Both the position numbers and the translations under genes were made by a program. A model generated the notes under the pieces. It saw nothing but the letters and a program-made list of their open reading frames with translations. It did no database searches and was not told the DNA's origin. From an uncultured Prevotella sp. (GTDB lineage: Bacteria > Bacteroidota > Bacteroidia > Bacteroidales > Bacteroidaceae), in the NCBI GenBank assembly GCA_900322035.1, contig ONYL01000006.1, positions 34,266 to 98,265 on the forward strand: DNA of 64,000 bases, in the 5' to 3' direction. Positions 9,094-16,881 of the stretch are shown here, piece by piece (the first letter of the stretch is position 1; every line of letters starts with the position of its first letter).

Positions 9094-9425
9094 CAGATCC
9101 AAATTTTACATTGATGCTGGTAACGGTGAAATCCCTTAACCTCAAACTCCTTCTCGTCTGAGCCAAAGAAAGCAATTTTTATCTTATCGCCTCGCTTGAA
9201 CTCACGGCAGTCTGGAGGGAGATTATACACGGTGTACTCGTAATAGCCTGACGTTCCATCGTCATACGTTATCACATTCTCCTTGCCCGATGGAACCACA
9301 TCGCACCTGCAGTAGTTATCTACCCATTCGGTACCGCCTTTGTGGTAGTCACCGTTTTCATCGGTATAGCCTTTGCTGCTGATGCAATAGGATAGGAGGT
9401 GTGGCGCAAAATCCAAGACAGCCAT
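9093..9425 (-). CDS. Head closure/adaptor-like protein
   Basis: This 110-residue protein (MAVLDFAPHLLSYC start) contains REFKRGDKIKIAFFGSDEKEFEVKGF cut by short beta strands, resembling the small beta-barrel head-closure (stopper) proteins that seal the portal after packaging. It sits between a connector-like gene and a gp10-like gene, the usual order. It is 1 nt from the end of the upstream gene. No catalytic motif is present; the call rests on size, fold impression and order. Confidence 0.5.
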   Translation of the reverse strand: MAVLDFAPHLLSYCISSKGYTDENGDYHKGGTEWVDNYCRCDVVPSGKENVITYDDGTSGYYEYTVYNLPPDCREFKRGDKIKIAFFGSDEKEFEVKGFHRYQHQCKIWI

Positions 9426-9426
9426 A

Positions 9427-9753
9427 TTAATCGAGTATTGTTACCGTCGGCTCACCATCGTCAAACGTAGGCTCGCCAATCTCACCGTATAGTTTGTTAG
9501 CTCTCTTCAGTATCAGCTTTCTTTGCTCGTCCGTGAGCGTTCCAATGCTCTTGTCCGACTCGGAAAACTGAATCGCTCCCACGAGAGAATAAAGACAGTC
9601 CGCAACAGCACCCTTGTAGGCATCGCTATCCATGGTAGGCTTATCGACGTCCTTGGTGCCATCAAGTTCTCGTTTGATGAGGATGTTCTCAATATACCCT
9701 ACTGGGATAGGATAATGAACCTCGTCTCTCAGTGCTTGCAATACTGTCTTCAT
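9427..9753 (-). CDS. Head-tail connector (gp6-like) protein
   Basis: This 108-residue product is mostly helical: an N-terminal helix (MKTVLQALRDEVHYPIP) and later helices ending KLYGEIGEPTFDDGEP. Immediately after the major capsid gene this matches gp6/gp15-type connector proteins that dock on the portal. The assignment is positional. Confidence 0.5.
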   Translation of the reverse strand: MKTVLQALRDEVHYPIPVGYIENILIKRELDGTKDVDKPTMDSDAYKGAVADCLYSLVGAIQFSESDKSIGTLTDEQRKLILKRANKLYGEIGEPTFDDGEPTVTILD

Positions 9754-9765
9754 TCTCTGTTACGT

Positions 9766-11064
9766 TTAGGATGCTGGAGTGAGGGCATTCTTCAGAGTTT
9801 CCTCATCCTCCTCGCTCAGTTCGTTAATCTTACTAATCAGCGTATTATCGCCAATGTTAGAAGCAACACGGTTGCCAGTAATGGCAGCAAGCTGCTTGAT
9901 CACGTCAGCCTTTGTGTACTTCTTGCCCCATACCGTGATATAGGTGTCGGAAGTATCAGCCTTCTCAGCAGTCTCGTCAACCTCCTCAGAGAGAGTGAGG
10001 TCAAGCACATACACCTGGTCAACGTCTTCGATGACAGGTGCTGCCAAAGCCTGACCGCCAGTAACCTCACGGAGAGGATTGGTCAGAGAGTACTCAGAAA
10101 TCAGCTTATAGTCGTCAATAAGGCTGTAGGTCACGCCATCGACGTGATTGGTAGCCTCAGCAAGCTGACCATAAACGAAGGAGCCAACCTGCTCATTGCA
10201 CTCGAAGATGATACGGTTGTTGTTCCAAGGCTTCTTAGAGGTCTTCTTGCCATTCTTCTCGAACAGAACGGTACGGTTGATTACCTGGAACGTTGCACCA
10301 GTGTCATCGGTGAATGCCTCATTGAAACGCTTTGCTGTAGGAACCGGCAGCGTGGTGTCCTCAGTGTAGGACTGACCATTATAACCTGCAACGAGCTCAC
10401 GAGCCTCACGTGTCAGACGCAGTGCATCATAGGTAGTCTTGGAAATCCAAACCTTGATGACGGTGTTCTGGTCACGAGAGTCGGCAGTGGAAATAACATG
10501 CTTGATATCGGAGAGAGAGATAACACCCTTTGTAGTTGCGCCAAAGGTGTTTGCAGCAAGGTAGCCATAGTTAAGGCGCATCAGACTGCCTTCCTTATCA
10601 GCATCCGGCATTGCGACATAGCCCTCGCAGAGACCAAAGAGGAACGAATACTCCATGAGCTCGTCGAGACCGACATTACAAGCCACAGGGTCGTCAGCAA
10701 GTTTCTTTCGGATACGGGCTGCGTTGCCTCCCTGCTTCTCCATGATGTTGAGCTGAGTAATATCAGACTCTTTCAGCTTCTTGGAGATGGCAGACTTAGG
10801 CAGCTTGCCATTAGCCGAAGCAATGCTGTCACGAGACTTGATGGGCAACTCGGAGTCCATGGCTACGAAATCTGCAGATACGTAGGTAGTGTTCACACTT
10901 GTGGACTCCCACTTGTTGTCCGGAGAAAACACTTTCTTAAGGATAGTTGTATCCTTATGCAGATAGGTCAGCGTGCCGTTTCTCTTTCCGTTGATTTTCT
11001 CAATGAGAGTGGTCAACAGAGGGAAAAACGAAGCGACCCATTTCAAAAACAAAGATTCATTCAT
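9766..11064 (-). CDS. Major capsid protein
   Basis: This 432-residue protein lies downstream of decoration-like and scaffold-like genes and upstream of the head-tail joining genes, the standard place of the major capsid protein. Features include LPIKSRDSIASANGKLPKS near residue 75, ALRLTREARELVAGYNGQ mid-protein, and a C-terminal domain ending EEDEETLKNALTPAS. The last 70 residues resemble a small helix-loop domain (ADVIKQLAAITGNRVASNIG). Structural identification is from order, length and composition; no protease gene is seen, so maturation may depend on a separate scaffold. Confidence 0.75.
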   Translation of the reverse strand: MNESLFLKWVASFFPLLTTLIEKINGKRNGTLTYLHKDTTILKKVFSPDNKWESTSVNTTYVSADFVAMDSELPIKSRDSIASANGKLPKSAISKKLKESDITQLNIMEKQGGNAARIRKKLADDPVACNVGLDELMEYSFLFGLCEGYVAMPDADKEGSLMRLNYGYLAANTFGATTKGVISLSDIKHVISTADSRDQNTVIKVWISKTTYDALRLTREARELVAGYNGQSYTEDTTLPVPTAKRFNEAFTDDTGATFQVINRTVLFEKNGKKTSKKPWNNNRIIFECNEQVGSFVYGQLAEATNHVDGVTYSLIDDYKLISEYSLTNPLREVTGGQALAAPVIEDVDQVYVLDLTLSEEVDETAEKADTSDTYITVWGKKYTKADVIKQLAAITGNRVASNIGDNTLISKINELSEEDEETLKNALTPAS

Positions 11065-11090
11065 AATTACCTAATTGAAGATTGAAGCGG

Positions 11091-11489
11091 TTACTCGTCA
11101 TGGTCGAAACGAAGCGTAGGTACGGCCTTCACGATAGCGTCCTTGATGGAATCTACAGCGTAAGGGCTTGCTACGTCATTCACTTCGCCAGCATACATGA
11201 TAGCTACGAAAGGCTCAGCGGTGGGCACAGTGCTTACCGCAACGCCTACATATACACAATTCTCCGGCAGCGACTCATACGCGTCGCCAGCCTCATTCAC
11301 TGGCATGGGCAGATACTCCCCAGTGGTAGTGTTCTTGATAATCACATGGCCGGCGCGGATAAACTCCTGCTTGTAATTATCAACATTGAGCACTTTGCCA
11401 CCTTTGATGCCTGCGGTATAATGGCGGATAACCACAGGGTCGTTACCGAAGCCAAATGCCGCCTTTGTACCAACATCTACTACACTCAT
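11091..11489 (-). CDS. Head decoration/fibre-like protein
   Basis: This 132-residue beta-rich protein starts MSVVDVGTKAAFGFGNDPVV and contains RAGHVIIKNTTTGEYLPMP. The AGxVI...G.Y.P.P pattern is common in small capsid decoration proteins that bind the capsid surface as trimers. It lies just upstream of the major capsid gene and downstream of the scaffold-like gene. Function inferred from composition and order. Confidence 0.55.
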   Translation of the reverse strand: MSVVDVGTKAAFGFGNDPVVIRHYTAGIKGGKVLNVDNYKQEFIRAGHVIIKNTTTGEYLPMPVNEAGDAYESLPENCVYVGVAVSTVPTAEPFVAIMYAGEVNDVASPYAVDSIKDAIVKAVPTLRFDHDE

Positions 11490-11511
11490 TTTTGTTGTCT
11501 TTTAAGATGGT

Positions 11512-12306
11512 TTAGAACTGATCGGCCAAATCGTCAAGTTCCTTATCAGTTAACTGTTTGGGTTTGTCGTCCCCATCGGAGTCATCTTTCTTGTGGGTGC
11601 CAGCCGTTCCTGCCTCGGAAGGTCCGAGCTTCTTCAGACCAGCATCTGCTCGCTCCTGATTGTACGACTCCAAATCCTCGGTCACCTCGTCAAGATAGTC
11701 CTGGAAATCGTCTTCAGACTTGAAAGTGCTGGCAATTCTGTCAAACTCTCTCAATCGTCTCTCGCCGAATTTACCGGTGTCTTTGAGGATGGCTTGCAGT
11801 TTGGCTCTGCGGCCATTCGAGACATTTCCCTGCTTCAGTCTGGAAACCTCATCGCTCAGCTTATTCACAGAATCAGCCAAACTCTTTGCCCACGCCGGAG
11901 TAGCGTCCTTGTCATCATCATTTTCCTTCTTGGATTTGGCGCGACGTTGCTGACCATTCTTCTTACGGCCTGCCTTTCCTTCATCGCCATCGGGATCGTC
12001 ATCACCGTTAGCGGAGTCGTCCGGCTCATCGTCATCATCGTCGTCTTCGTCTTGGTCGTGCTCTTGCCGATACTTGGCAATAGTACGCTGTGCGGAAATC
12101 TGTCCGTACTTGAGGAGTTCCGTTGCCTTTTCGATGGCTTCATCAATGGCACCGTCAACGTCCTCGTCGGAGGCATTATCTTCGACATCAAGGTTATCGG
12201 CAATCTTAGCAGCGATACCCTTAATCTCACTACGACTGAAACCGAGCGCCTTTACATCCTTACTCGTTTTCAGCTTCTTCAGAACTTTTTGAAAATGTTT
12301 GTTCAT
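11512..12306 (-). CDS. Capsid scaffold-like acidic protein
   Basis: This first gene of the capsid operon encodes 264 residues. Helical ends flank a central low-complexity Asp-rich block (residues about 85-115, long runs of D and E), then a basic patch, then a coiled coil (ADSVNKLSDEVSRLKQ). The C-terminus is highly charged (LTDKELDDLADQF). High charge, coiled coil and location upstream of the decoration and capsid genes are typical of a scaffold. The gene is preceded by a structured leader and a class A promoter. Confidence 0.55.
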   Translation of the reverse strand: MNKHFQKVLKKLKTSKDVKALGFSRSEIKGIAAKIADNLDVEDNASDEDVDGAIDEAIEKATELLKYGQISAQRTIAKYRQEHDQDEDDDDDDEPDDSANGDDDPDGDEGKAGRKKNGQQRRAKSKKENDDDKDATPAWAKSLADSVNKLSDEVSRLKQGNVSNGRRAKLQAILKDTGKFGERRLREFDRIASTFKSEDDFQDYLDEVTEDLESYNQERADAGLKKLGPSEAGTAGTHKKDDSDGDDKPKQLTDKELDDLADQF

Positions 12307-12455
12307 TACTATTATAGTTTAATGTGAGTTATCGCAGTCGTATGCGAACAGACTTTCTCAGAACCATATAGCAAGAGCAATGTTTCAACTAAGTTCTGTT
12401 GCGCACGTCTTACTACGCATCGCAAAAATACGAAATATATTTGAAAGACAAATAC
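12307..12455 (-). promoter_or_regulatory. Class A promoter and folded leader of the capsid operon
   Basis: The -7 box is TATTTTTG (12423-12430) and the class A dyad spans 12437-12455, 6 bp away. The roughly 115-nt leader to the ATG at 12306 can fold: TGCGCAACAGA pairs with TCTGTTCGCA with one bulged base, enclosing AGAAC/GTTCT. A long structured leader may control capsid mRNA stability or translation. Confidence 0.55.
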
Positions 12456-12501
12456 TTTAATGAAGATTTAACAATCGTTATACATTCTGCGCTACGCATA
12501 A

Positions 12502-12538
12502 CGAAAAAGGAGCCGACGGTATGGAAACCGCCAGCCCC
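12502..12538 (-). terminator. Rho-independent terminator after gene 12570-13478
   Basis: On the minus strand GGGGCTGGCGGT pairs (with G-U pairs) to ACCGTCGGCTCC and is followed by TTTTT. It ends the small operon upstream of the capsid promoter. Confidence 0.7.
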
Positions 12539-12569
12539 TAAGAAACATATATGAGCAATGAAAAATTGC

Positions 12570-13478
12570 CTAATCGAAATTGTGCTCCTGCTTGTACTTG
12601 GCTATTCTCTCCAGCTCCTTGGAGCAATAGTCCTCATCGTACCGCATCAGCATATCATAGCACCACGCTGCCGTTATCGACTCCTCTGATCCATCGAACA
12701 CCTTGATATCCTCCTTCCTCGGTAGATTGTGGATGAAGACGTCACGACACAGCTCCCACTTCCCGCTTACCATCGTATAGCCGTCAGATTTGACAATCCA
12801 TGTCCGGCTCACCGTCTCACTGATGGAGATACGACCGCCATTCCGCTTCATAGCGTCAACGACCATGTTGGCTTTCTCGGAGCTATGCTCATAATGGTAC
12901 TCGGAGCATTGGTGGAGCAGTCTCAGCTTCAGCCAAAGAGAGCTAATCAATGGCTCAGCGTCCTGGAATGAGAAACTCCACATCTCACCACAGCACCTGC
13001 ACTCAATGAGCACCTTCAACTCGGTCTCGGTGTTCTTGACTCCGCACACATAGAGGGTGTCTCTCAGACCATTATAGCCATAGTTCACCAAAAATCCCTT
13101 CTCGCTTGGCTTACCGAATTGCTTATCAAGCGGAAGGCCGTGAGGGCAACGGACGTTAACAAGCAATCCCATTTCTTCGCTTTTTAGCTGCATGGTGCCA
13201 CACTTCATCATGTCTTCTATATCCTCAGCTTTCAGCTTGTAGACGTTGACACGGAGCATATTGGGGATGAACTCACTCTGACCTATAGGACTCGGAGTGG
13301 TGAAGTCTCCAACCTCTATTCCGTCCTCGTCCGGCGTAGAGATGCGCCAATAGCAATTCAGAGGACTTCCATTGTAAAGGATGTCCATCAACTGCTCATA
13401 ACGGCAGTAATACATACTCTCGCAGCTGCCTATCTTGACACGCTGTCTGTCACTCTTTCTAATTGCGTACTCTCCCAT
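12570..13478 (-). CDS. Hypothetical cysteine-containing protein
   Basis: This 302-residue protein (MGEYAIRKSDRQRVKIGSC start) is not recognised. It contains paired cysteines (KIGSCESMYYCRY near residue 20 and LIECRCCGEMW near residue 160), which could bind a metal. It is soluble and has no signal peptide. It is the last gene of a small unit (14074 to 12570) driven by a class B promoter and closed by a terminator, lying between the head genes and the capsid operon, so it is probably expressed with the middle genes. Confidence 0.75.
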   Translation of the reverse strand: MGEYAIRKSDRQRVKIGSCESMYYCRYEQLMDILYNGSPLNCYWRISTPDEDGIEVGDFTTPSPIGQSEFIPNMLRVNVYKLKAEDIEDMMKCGTMQLKSEEMGLLVNVRCPHGLPLDKQFGKPSEKGFLVNYGYNGLRDTLYVCGVKNTETELKVLIECRCCGEMWSFSFQDAEPLISSLWLKLRLLHQCSEYHYEHSSEKANMVVDAMKRNGGRISISETVSRTWIVKSDGYTMVSGKWELCRDVFIHNLPRKEDIKVFDGSEESITAAWCYDMLMRYDEDYCSKELERIAKYKQEHNFD

Positions 13479-13481
13479 AGC

Positions 13482-13775
13482 TTACAAACAGATTAAACGG
13501 TTCTTTGTTTCTGCATACTTCATAGCTCTCTCGATTCCGTCTTTCTGGCCGTTGAGTTTTGCGATTACTCTTTCTACCTTCTCAACCTCTGCCAGGTCCT
13601 TAGCGAACAATTCTGCACCGCACTTGACGGTGTTCATTCGCTTATTGAGGGAACGGATCTGCTGCTTTACCTTACGGCTGTTGATGTACTGACCAGCGTC
13701 TATGAACGCGAACAGCTTGTTGGCCATAGAGTCGGAACTGGTCTGCTTGATTTGCAGTAACTCTTTTGTTTCCAT
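13482..13775 (-). CDS. Hypothetical small helical protein
   Basis: A 97-residue protein starting METKELLQIKQTSSDSMANK. The ATG at 13775 was chosen because the longer frame to 13874 overlaps the upstream gene and lacks the AAGC-ATG type leader seen at other phage starts. It is helical and basic, with a central run of Lys/Arg/Asn suited to nucleic-acid or protein binding. It lies 3 nt upstream of the next gene. No family is recognised. Confidence 0.6.
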   Translation of the reverse strand: METKELLQIKQTSSDSMANKLFAFIDAGQYINSRKVKQQIRSLNKRMNTVKCGAELFAKDLAEVEKVERVIAKLNGQKDGIERAMKYAETKNRLICL

Positions 13776-13804
13776 TGCTTTTAACTTTATGCGTTTCTTA
13801 TTTA

Positions 13805-14074
13805 CTACTTCCAAGGATAATCCATCTCGAACTTCATAGCAACCGTCTCGCTCTTCTTGAACGATACGCTGCAAATCCCGTAATTCTTATCGCTACGATA
13901 GATGATTTTGCCGAGGCCCTTAACAAAGGCTCTGTGGCCAACGCTCATAAGGTAATCAATAGCGTCTCTCACAGTTCCGAAAGACTTGACGACCGATACC
14001 TCTGTCTCCTCCATCTTCTTAGCCTCGTTATTGAGGTGGGAGACTGTTCTGACGATTTTCACTTCCTTTTCCAT
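13805..14074 (-). CDS. Hypothetical early/middle protein
   Basis: This 89-residue protein (MEKEVKIVRTVSHLNNEAKK) is the first gene after a class B promoter. It has a helical N-terminus and a C-terminal half with alternating hydrophobics (ICSVSFKKSETVAMKFEM). The function is unknown. The start carries the CAAAAGCAATGG leader shared with other class B genes. Confidence 0.65.
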   Translation of the reverse strand: MEKEVKIVRTVSHLNNEAKKMEETEVSVVKSFGTVRDAIDYLMSVGHRAFVKGLGKIIYRSDKNYGICSVSFKKSETVAMKFEMDYPWK

Positions 14075-14101
14075 TGCTTTTGGTGTTTATAATGTTTCTT
14101 A

Positions 14102-14143
14102 TTTACAAGTGTAAAGGTAGTTATTTTCACCGATTTATGCAAA
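14102..14143 (-). promoter_or_regulatory. Class B phage promoter/operator
   Basis: The dyad TTTACAAGTGTAAA (14102-14115) overlaps a TACCTTTA -7 box. A TTTGC -33 element lies about 20 bp upstream, and the GTAAATAAGAAACAT leader follows. It is one of seven near-copies in this phage. Confidence 0.7.
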
Positions 14144-14188
14144 CAAAGTGCCGATTATTTTCTTTCTCGAGAACTAAAGAAACTTAAC

Positions 14189-14227
14189 GAGAAATGGCAC
14201 CCAAGTCTCTGCTTGAATGCCATTCTC
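14189..14227 (-). terminator. Hairpin after gene 14228-14452
   Basis: GAGAAATGGCA (14189-14199) and TGCCATTCTC (14218-14227) form a near-perfect stem downstream of the head operon. The U-run is weak, so termination may be partial. Confidence 0.45.
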
Positions 14228-14452
14228 TTACTTGTACTTACTCAGCCAAAACGCTTTGTACTTCATAGCTTGCTCTACGGATATTCCGTACAGCTTGCAC
14301 TCGTATGAGAGCTGAGTCTTGTCGTTCGTCATCTTCTCACGATAAAGCATTCCCCAAACACATCCTGCACGATGCTTAATCTCTGTTTCTGCACTAACCG
14401 TGAATTCGGAATGCATCTTCGTGGTCAGTTCTTCCTTCAATTCGTGTTCCAT
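14228..14452 (-). CDS. Hypothetical 74-aa protein downstream of MuF-like gene
   Basis: The product MEHELKEELTTKMHSEFTVS to FWLSKYK is small, charged and of unknown function. It starts 12 nt after the MuF-like/GNAT gene ends and is the last gene before a terminator-like hairpin. If the upstream protein is an injected effector, this could be its partner or immunity protein, but nothing in its sequence shows that. Confidence 0.6.
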   Translation of the reverse strand: MEHELKEELTTKMHSEFTVSAETEIKHRAGCVWGMLYREKMTNDKTQLSYECKLYGISVEQAMKYKAFWLSKYK

Positions 14453-14464
14453 AATGCAAAGATA

Positions 14465-16198
14465 CTAATCTACTTCGGATAATCCAACATAATCGTGGAG
14501 ATAATTCAACTGGGGCAGATCATTAAGCCGCAGAAAGCCGTTCCAGTGAGTTCCAAGAAGCATTTCCTTTCCAAAGTCCAAAGATGCAATGTAATTCATC
14601 GGAGTAACATCACCCATCTTTTTCAGCCTGGAGGTGACGATATTGTATTGCTCCTTTGTTATCACTTTGTCATCATAACGCATTTTGGCGAGGTCTTGTA
14701 TCTCCGAGGTCTTAGCACAGAAACCATATTTGGCCCAGCAATAGCCTCCGACATCGATATTGGCTTTCACCCTTACTTCATCAACACCCATATTCTCATA
14801 CTCAGAGAACAGGCTTCTGAAGATGGCTTTTGAAATTCCCTTCCCCTGCAGTTCCTCTGGGAGGTCAAACAACGCGTGGTCGACAATAATGCGATTACCC
14901 TCCTTAAAAAAGACTCTGTTCAGTTCAACGTCTTCGTCATCAGAACTCAGCCCTTTATAATTCATGGAGACTGAACCGTTATCCAAGAACGAAATGGTCT
15001 TTCCACTCCAATAAATCTCGTGCTTGTCTCCAATCTTCTCCATACTCTCATCGAAGCCTTTGAGGTTGAAGCCTTTCATAGCTGAATGGTTATACCTATC
15101 AGCATCAAATCGGTTGAAGTTGAGCGAATGAAGCTCCTCAACAAGCTCTTTCGACACAAGGAACGTTCTCGCTTTCTCCTTCTCCATCTCTTCCTTATAC
15201 ACCTTCTTGTTGTCTCTAAGGAAATATGGGAGGGTGCCCTTTCTCTCCGAGGCTTTGATAGTATCCTCGTTTTTGACCAGCCATTGGGAAAACCTCCTTG
15301 GATAGCCTTTGGGAGCGTTGACGCTTGTAGTGCTATCACTCCAAAACTCTTCTTCCGTTTTGAGCACTGGGATGCAGTAACAAAAGCAATTAGGGTGCCA
15401 ACCCGTGAACTTGAAATCTTTCGGGTAAACGCCTTGCAGGTCGTCACAGATGTCCTGCCGAGGATGGGACTTGCTGAGCTTTATGCGGTAACCTACCACA
15501 AAATCCAGTTTCTTCCAACGCTCCTGCTCTGCTGTTCTGTAAGCCATATTGATCTCCGTCCGGGCAAGTCGGATGGAGTTATACTCACAGTTATGGCAAT
15601 CGGTTGCCTTGCCATACTTCTCCTTATAGTCTTTCTTAAGACTCTCGAAGTTCTGAAGATATTTGCTCAGACGCTTACTGAGGGTAACAGCACTAATTCC
15701 TTTCTCAATGCCACTCGACAAAGCATTTTCAAGCTCAGTCTTATACTCGCCTGACTGCTTCCAAAGTTTTTCAGAGAGGTTCATTCCTTTATCCCTCCTT
15801 CTTTGGAATGCTTTCAGCGCGTCGCTGTTCGGGTCGTAATAGACCTTATGCTTCTTGCCTCCGGCCTTACTGCCATAATACTTCAGCATCTTATTCACAA
15901 GCAGGTCTTGGAGCAAGTTGCTCTCCTTCCATTCCTGCGATGTGCCAGTGTATATGACGGCTCGGATATTGCTGACAAACGCACTTCTCAGCTTATTCAC
16001 AGCGTCTGCGGTCTGAGGATAATTCGAGAACGAAAACGGCGTGGCTTGGGACCCATCGTAATCAGTCCTTAGAGCGATTTGCGACGCTTCCAAATTCAGC
16101 ATATCGTAAATTTGCTGCACCATGATGGAGTATTTGTTTATCCTACTCCGTAGCGCAGCGTATGCCTTTTGCTGGTTAGGTGTTCTGGGTTTGGCCAT
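14465..16198 (-). CDS. MuF-like minor head protein with C-terminal GNAT-like domain
   Basis: This 577-residue protein follows the portal. Residues about 120-275 carry the minor-head (Mu gpF) signature: ISAVTLSKRLSKYLQ, the segment NSIRLARTEINMAYRTAE, then DICDDLQGVYP and GWHPNCFCYCIPV. The last 250 residues are not part of the usual family. They contain LPEELQGKGISKAIFRSLF followed by a valine-rich strand and GGYCWAKYGF, which resembles the acetyl-CoA loop (QxxGxG/S), helix and beta5 region of GNAT acetyltransferases. MuF proteins with C-terminal effector domains are known in temperate phages, so this tail may be a packaged, injected effector. The GNAT match is by eye. Confidence 0.75.
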   Translation of the reverse strand: MAKPRTPNQQKAYAALRSRINKYSIMVQQIYDMLNLEASQIALRTDYDGSQATPFSFSNYPQTADAVNKLRSAFVSNIRAVIYTGTSQEWKESNLLQDLLVNKMLKYYGSKAGGKKHKVYYDPNSDALKAFQRRRDKGMNLSEKLWKQSGEYKTELENALSSGIEKGISAVTLSKRLSKYLQNFESLKKDYKEKYGKATDCHNCEYNSIRLARTEINMAYRTAEQERWKKLDFVVGYRIKLSKSHPRQDICDDLQGVYPKDFKFTGWHPNCFCYCIPVLKTEEEFWSDSTTSVNAPKGYPRRFSQWLVKNEDTIKASERKGTLPYFLRDNKKVYKEEMEKEKARTFLVSKELVEELHSLNFNRFDADRYNHSAMKGFNLKGFDESMEKIGDKHEIYWSGKTISFLDNGSVSMNYKGLSSDDEDVELNRVFFKEGNRIIVDHALFDLPEELQGKGISKAIFRSLFSEYENMGVDEVRVKANIDVGGYCWAKYGFCAKTSEIQDLAKMRYDDKVITKEQYNIVTSRLKKMGDVTPMNYIASLDFGKEMLLGTHWNGFLRLNDLPQLNYLHDYVGLSEVD

Positions 16199-16391
16199 TT
16201 CTTCTCAATTTGAATTTGTCTGAGCAACCATCCATGGAAAGCAGCTTGCAGTATTCAGCAAACTTGCACCGACATAAAATCGGCTCTCCTTTGAGACTCA
16301 TGGAGTGATAGTCGTAGGCATTCTCGCAATCACGACAATGCCCGAAATGTTTGGGCTGAGGGCTACTTGCCTTCCGTCTTTTCGTCACCAT
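16176..16391 (-). CDS. Small cysteine-rich protein
   Basis: This 71-residue protein has the cysteine spacing CRDCENAYDYHSMS, then LCRCKFAEYCKLL and CSDKF, with an N-terminal HFGH, a likely small zinc-binding fold. It lies in the head operon, overlapping both neighbours. It resembles other Cys-rich mini-proteins of this phage at 40320-40466 and 41663-41833 in its CxxC(x)nY layout. Role unknown. Confidence 0.6.
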   Translation of the reverse strand: MVTKRRKASSPQPKHFGHCRDCENAYDYHSMSLKGEPILCRCKFAEYCKLLSMDGCSDKFKLRRNGQTQNT

Positions 16392-16695
16392 GGATATACA
16401 TATTTAAGCTACCCTCGACAACGGTAACATCGCCTGAGCGTCTTACCTTGTACTCGATATGAGATTTCAGCGCTCTGAATATTGCCAGGGCGACGCGGTT
16501 CTTGGTGTCTTTTAGGATAGCTTTATTTGCTACCCGTTGAGACATTTTATACTCCTTTTGCCACTTTTTACGGTCTTTCTTAGTATAAGTAAGGCCAATG
16601 CCAACTTTCTTAACATCGTAGCCGTACAGTGCCTTTTCCTCGCCCAAAATGCGCTCTCCTGCTTTGATAAGGAGATAACCTAATTTCTTGATCAT
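16363..16695 (-). CDS. Hypothetical basic protein
   Basis: The start ATG at 16695 is preferred because it overlaps the stop of the upstream gene (ATGA, 16692-16695). The 110-residue product (MIKKLGYLLIKAGERIL) is helical and basic, with a central KKDRKKWQKEYKMSQRVANK. It lies in the head operon between the portal-adjacent gene and the Cys-rich gene. No family recognised. Confidence 0.6.
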   Translation of the reverse strand: MIKKLGYLLIKAGERILGEEKALYGYDVKKVGIGLTYTKKDRKKWQKEYKMSQRVANKAILKDTKNRVALAIFRALKSHIEYKVRRSGDVTVVEGSLNMYIHGDEKTEGK

Positions 16696-16880
16696 ATCTC
16701 TACCTTTGATTCTACTGCGTAACAAATACTCACGACCATTCCGAACTCGTTTGTGCACTCTCTACGGACAAACTCGATGGACGAGACAGGTAATCCAGTC
16801 TCGTCCTCAAACTGATGGAGCTGTTCGGAAATACTTTTCTCCAGCAGGAATTTCTTGTCTCTAATCTCTGAAACGTCCAT
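16692..16880 (-). CDS. Hypothetical small protein after portal gene
   Basis: With the ATG at 16880 (1 nt after the portal stop) the product has 62 residues (MDVSEIRDKKFLLEKSISE). A longer start at 16901 would overlap the portal. It is acidic and helical, possibly a small coiled coil. Function unknown. Confidence 0.55.
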   Translation of the reverse strand: MDVSEIRDKKFLLEKSISEQLHQFEDETGLPVSSIEFVRRECTNEFGMVVSICYAVESKVEI

Positions 16881-16881
16881 A

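Noticed and set aside
9523-11085. 520-codon plus-strand open frame
   Set aside because: It is antisense to the capsid and connector genes; its translation is low-complexity and lacks protein features. It arises because the opposite strand gene has skewed codon positions.
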